Source: Spirochaetes bacterium GWE1_32_154 (GTDB lineage: Bacteria; Spirochaetota; GWE2-31-10). From it: a stretch of 64,000 nt of DNA. The stretch lies in NCBI GenBank assembly GCA_001829315.1, contig MIAY01000008.1, positions 62,001-126,000 of the forward strand, given 5' to 3'. Shown here one piece after another: positions 62,072-64,000 of this stretch. How positions within the stretch are numbered: the first letter of the stretch is position 1; each line of letters opens with the position of its first letter. The notes under the pieces are model-generated. The model was not told where the DNA came from and searched no databases. It was given only the letters and a program-made list of their open reading frames with translations. Made by a program: the position numbers and the translations under genes.

Positions 62072-63985
62072 CTAAAGTGTATTTTGGATTTCAGAAATTA
62101 GTGATAATAATTCTTCAGGTGTATAAGGTTTTGCAAGAAAAAATATTTCTTTATGTTCTGAAGCATTTTTAAGTAAACCTGAGTTAGTACCAAAACCCGA
62201 TGAAACGATAACTTTCATATTCGGGTACAGTTGTTTTATTTGTTCTAAAGTTTGTGCTCCATTCATTTGAGGCATAATCCAATCTAAAATAACTAAGTTA
62301 AATATATTTTTTTCCAAATGAGATAATGCTTCTATACCATTTTGTGCTGTTGTTACGGTATGAGAAAAATCTTTTAAAAGATTGCTTGTATTTTTTCTGA
62401 TTATTTCTTCATCATCGACAAGTAGTATTTTCCATTGAGTCATATTTGAAATAATACTTTTCATAATCTTTTTATTATTTGGTTGTGATTCTGAAAGAGG
62501 AAGAAATAAAGAGAATTTTGTACCTATGTCAATTTCTGAATATAATTTTATTATTCCTTTATGTCTTTTTACAGTTCCATATACAGATGATAAGCCAAGC
62601 CCTGTACCTTTTCCTTGTTCTTTTGTCGTAAAAAACGGGTCAAATACTTTGTTATAGAGGTGTTTTGGAATCCCGCTCCCTGTGTCTGTGACATCGAGTT
62701 GAACATAATAACCATCGCTTATATTATCCTCAGGAAAAGTGTTTGATGAGAGAAAAACTTTTTTAGCGGAATATGTTATACTCCCGCCATTTTTTTCCAT
62801 TGCATCCCGGGAATTAATTCCTAAATTGAGCAAAGCATTAACAAGCTGAGCATTTTCACCTTTAATTATGAGGGGGACTTTACTGTCTATACTAGTGTTT
62901 ATTGTTATAGTATTTTTTATTGATCTTTTTAATAATGCAACGGTATCGTTTATTGCTATTTCAATATCAAAAAGTTCAGTGGGACCTGACTCAACTCGAG
63001 AAAAATTAAGTAATTTTTTTACAAGAGATGATGCCTTATTCCCGGCATTTAAAATAATATCAATATATTCCTGGTTTTTATTTAGATTTTCTTCATCAAG
63101 AGAAAATTTAAGCATTTCAGTTGATCCGATAATTCCGGTTAAAAAATTATTAAAATCATGTGCAACACCGCCTGCTAATTTACCGATCGATTCCATTTTT
63201 TGTGACTGAATAAATTTCCCCTCAAGCTCACGATATTCTGTCATGTCAATTCCCGATATAAACCAATGGGAAATAGTACCTTGATCAAATCTGATTGGAT
63301 TGAGAGTAAAATTGATTAAATGGGGATTTCCGTATTTATTTATCCACTTTATTTCATATCTTTTTTTATTATTTTCATTAAATAATGTAGTAAAATCGAG
63401 AGCTTTATTTTCAAATAAAAAAGTATCTATAAATGATTTATTGATAACATCATTCAGACTATACCCGGTTGCAGTTTCACATGCTTTGTTAATATCTGAA
63501 ATAAGACCTTTTGAATCAGTAATTATGACAAAAGAGTCTGTAGTGTTAAATAAAGCAGCTCTAAATCTGTTTTGCATGTCTAATTCTTTATTTTTTATAT
63601 CAATTGTTGCAATATATTTTTTAATAATTTTATGCATCTCACCAATACCCATTATTAACATGAAAATTGGGAGTATAAAACCGGATAGGGCATTATACCA
63701 AGCTGTTTTTGATTGAACATAAGATGTTAGAAATCTAATAATATGAAGACCATTTTTTGAAAATACATAGTTAGTATAAAAAATAAATAGAATAGTACTA
63801 ACTGTTAATAATATAAAACCTGCTCGTTTTCCGATTACAAGAGCAGCAACGATACAACCGAATAACCCCATCCCGAAAAAAGCACTCCCGACTATGCCAA
63901 AACTGAAAAGTCCAAAATAGGAAGATGATATAGAAATGCCGATAAGAGTTATTGTACGAACTAAAAGAGAAAACCTGTTTCTCAA
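62072..63985 (-). CDS. Membrane hybrid histidine kinase (TMs, PAS, HisKA, HATPase, receiver); start may lie beyond the window
   Basis: GKLAGGVAHDFNNFLTGIIGSTEML, GKGTGLGLSSVYG, C-terminal ILLVDDEEIIRKN...VILDWIMPQMNG. The predicted start is TTG and the frame stays open to 64000. Confidence 0.92.
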   Translation of the reverse strand: MRNRFSLLVRTITLIGISISSSYFGLFSFGIVGSAFFGMGLFGCIVAALVIGKRAGFILLTVSTILFIFYTNYVFSKNGLHIIRFLTSYVQSKTAWYNALSGFILPIFMLIMGIGEMHKIIKKYIATIDIKNKELDMQNRFRAALFNTTDSFVIITDSKGLISDINKACETATGYSLNDVINKSFIDTFLFENKALDFTTLFNENNKKRYEIKWINKYGNPHLINFTLNPIRFDQGTISHWFISGIDMTEYRELEGKFIQSQKMESIGKLAGGVAHDFNNFLTGIIGSTEMLKFSLDEENLNKNQEYIDIILNAGNKASSLVKKLLNFSRVESGPTELFDIEIAINDTVALLKRSIKNTITINTSIDSKVPLIIKGENAQLVNALLNLGINSRDAMEKNGGSITYSAKKVFLSSNTFPEDNISDGYYVQLDVTDTGSGIPKHLYNKVFDPFFTTKEQGKGTGLGLSSVYGTVKRHKGIIKLYSEIDIGTKFSLFLPLSESQPNNKKIMKSIISNMTQWKILLVDDEEIIRKNTSNLLKDFSHTVTTAQNGIEALSHLEKNIFNLVILDWIMPQMNGAQTLEQIKQLYPNMKVIVSSGFGTNSGLLKNASEHKEIFFLAKPYTPEELLSLISEIQNTL

Positions 63986-64000
63986 TACAATAATAAAAGT

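Noticed and set aside
1-64000. tRNA, rRNA, prophage or complete insertion sequence
   Set aside because: No tRNA-like cloverleaf, rRNA segment, integrase, phage structural gene or intact transposase was recognised by eye; a tRNAscan/Rfam run would be needed to exclude small RNAs.

Overview
64-kb AT-rich bacterial chromosomal window, probably from a spirochaete-like organism (inferred mainly from the tandem giant SpiroCoCo-type coiled-coil genes). Housekeeping content is recA, folK, scpA, scpB, an rluB/rsuA-family gene, cmk, rpsA, a split methionine synthase (metH plus a separate activation-domain gene), a complete rnfCDGEA-B operon, an htrA-type protease, a serine acetyltransferase and nifJ (PFOR). 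Accessory content is a SNF2 helicase operon with a zinc-ribbon partner, a CsgG-like protein with an ASH/LamG lipoprotein, two hybrid histidine kinases, a LolA-like/MMPL exporter pair, a MACPF (perforin-like) lipoprotein with a C-terminal beta-prism-like triplicate, and a NodB-like protein that looks catalytically degenerate. The most interesting locus is 19.9-35.3 kb. There a 3005-aa and a 1371-aa membrane-anchored coiled-coil protein lie in tandem, built on a 153-aa (142-aa in the second) super-repeat and ending in the same HTH-like tail. They are followed by a zinc-ribbon/FHA protein and a transglutaminase-like/TPR protein. The first gene has a consensus promoter, an inverted repeat over the -10, and a G9 homopolymer directly abutting its ATG, which makes it a phase-variation candidate. 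A second hidden signal is a ~115-bp MITE-like element, present in two clear copies just after stop codons with 7-bp candidate target duplications, plus degenerate relatives. All calls come from reading the sequence and supplied ORFs; no database search was run.
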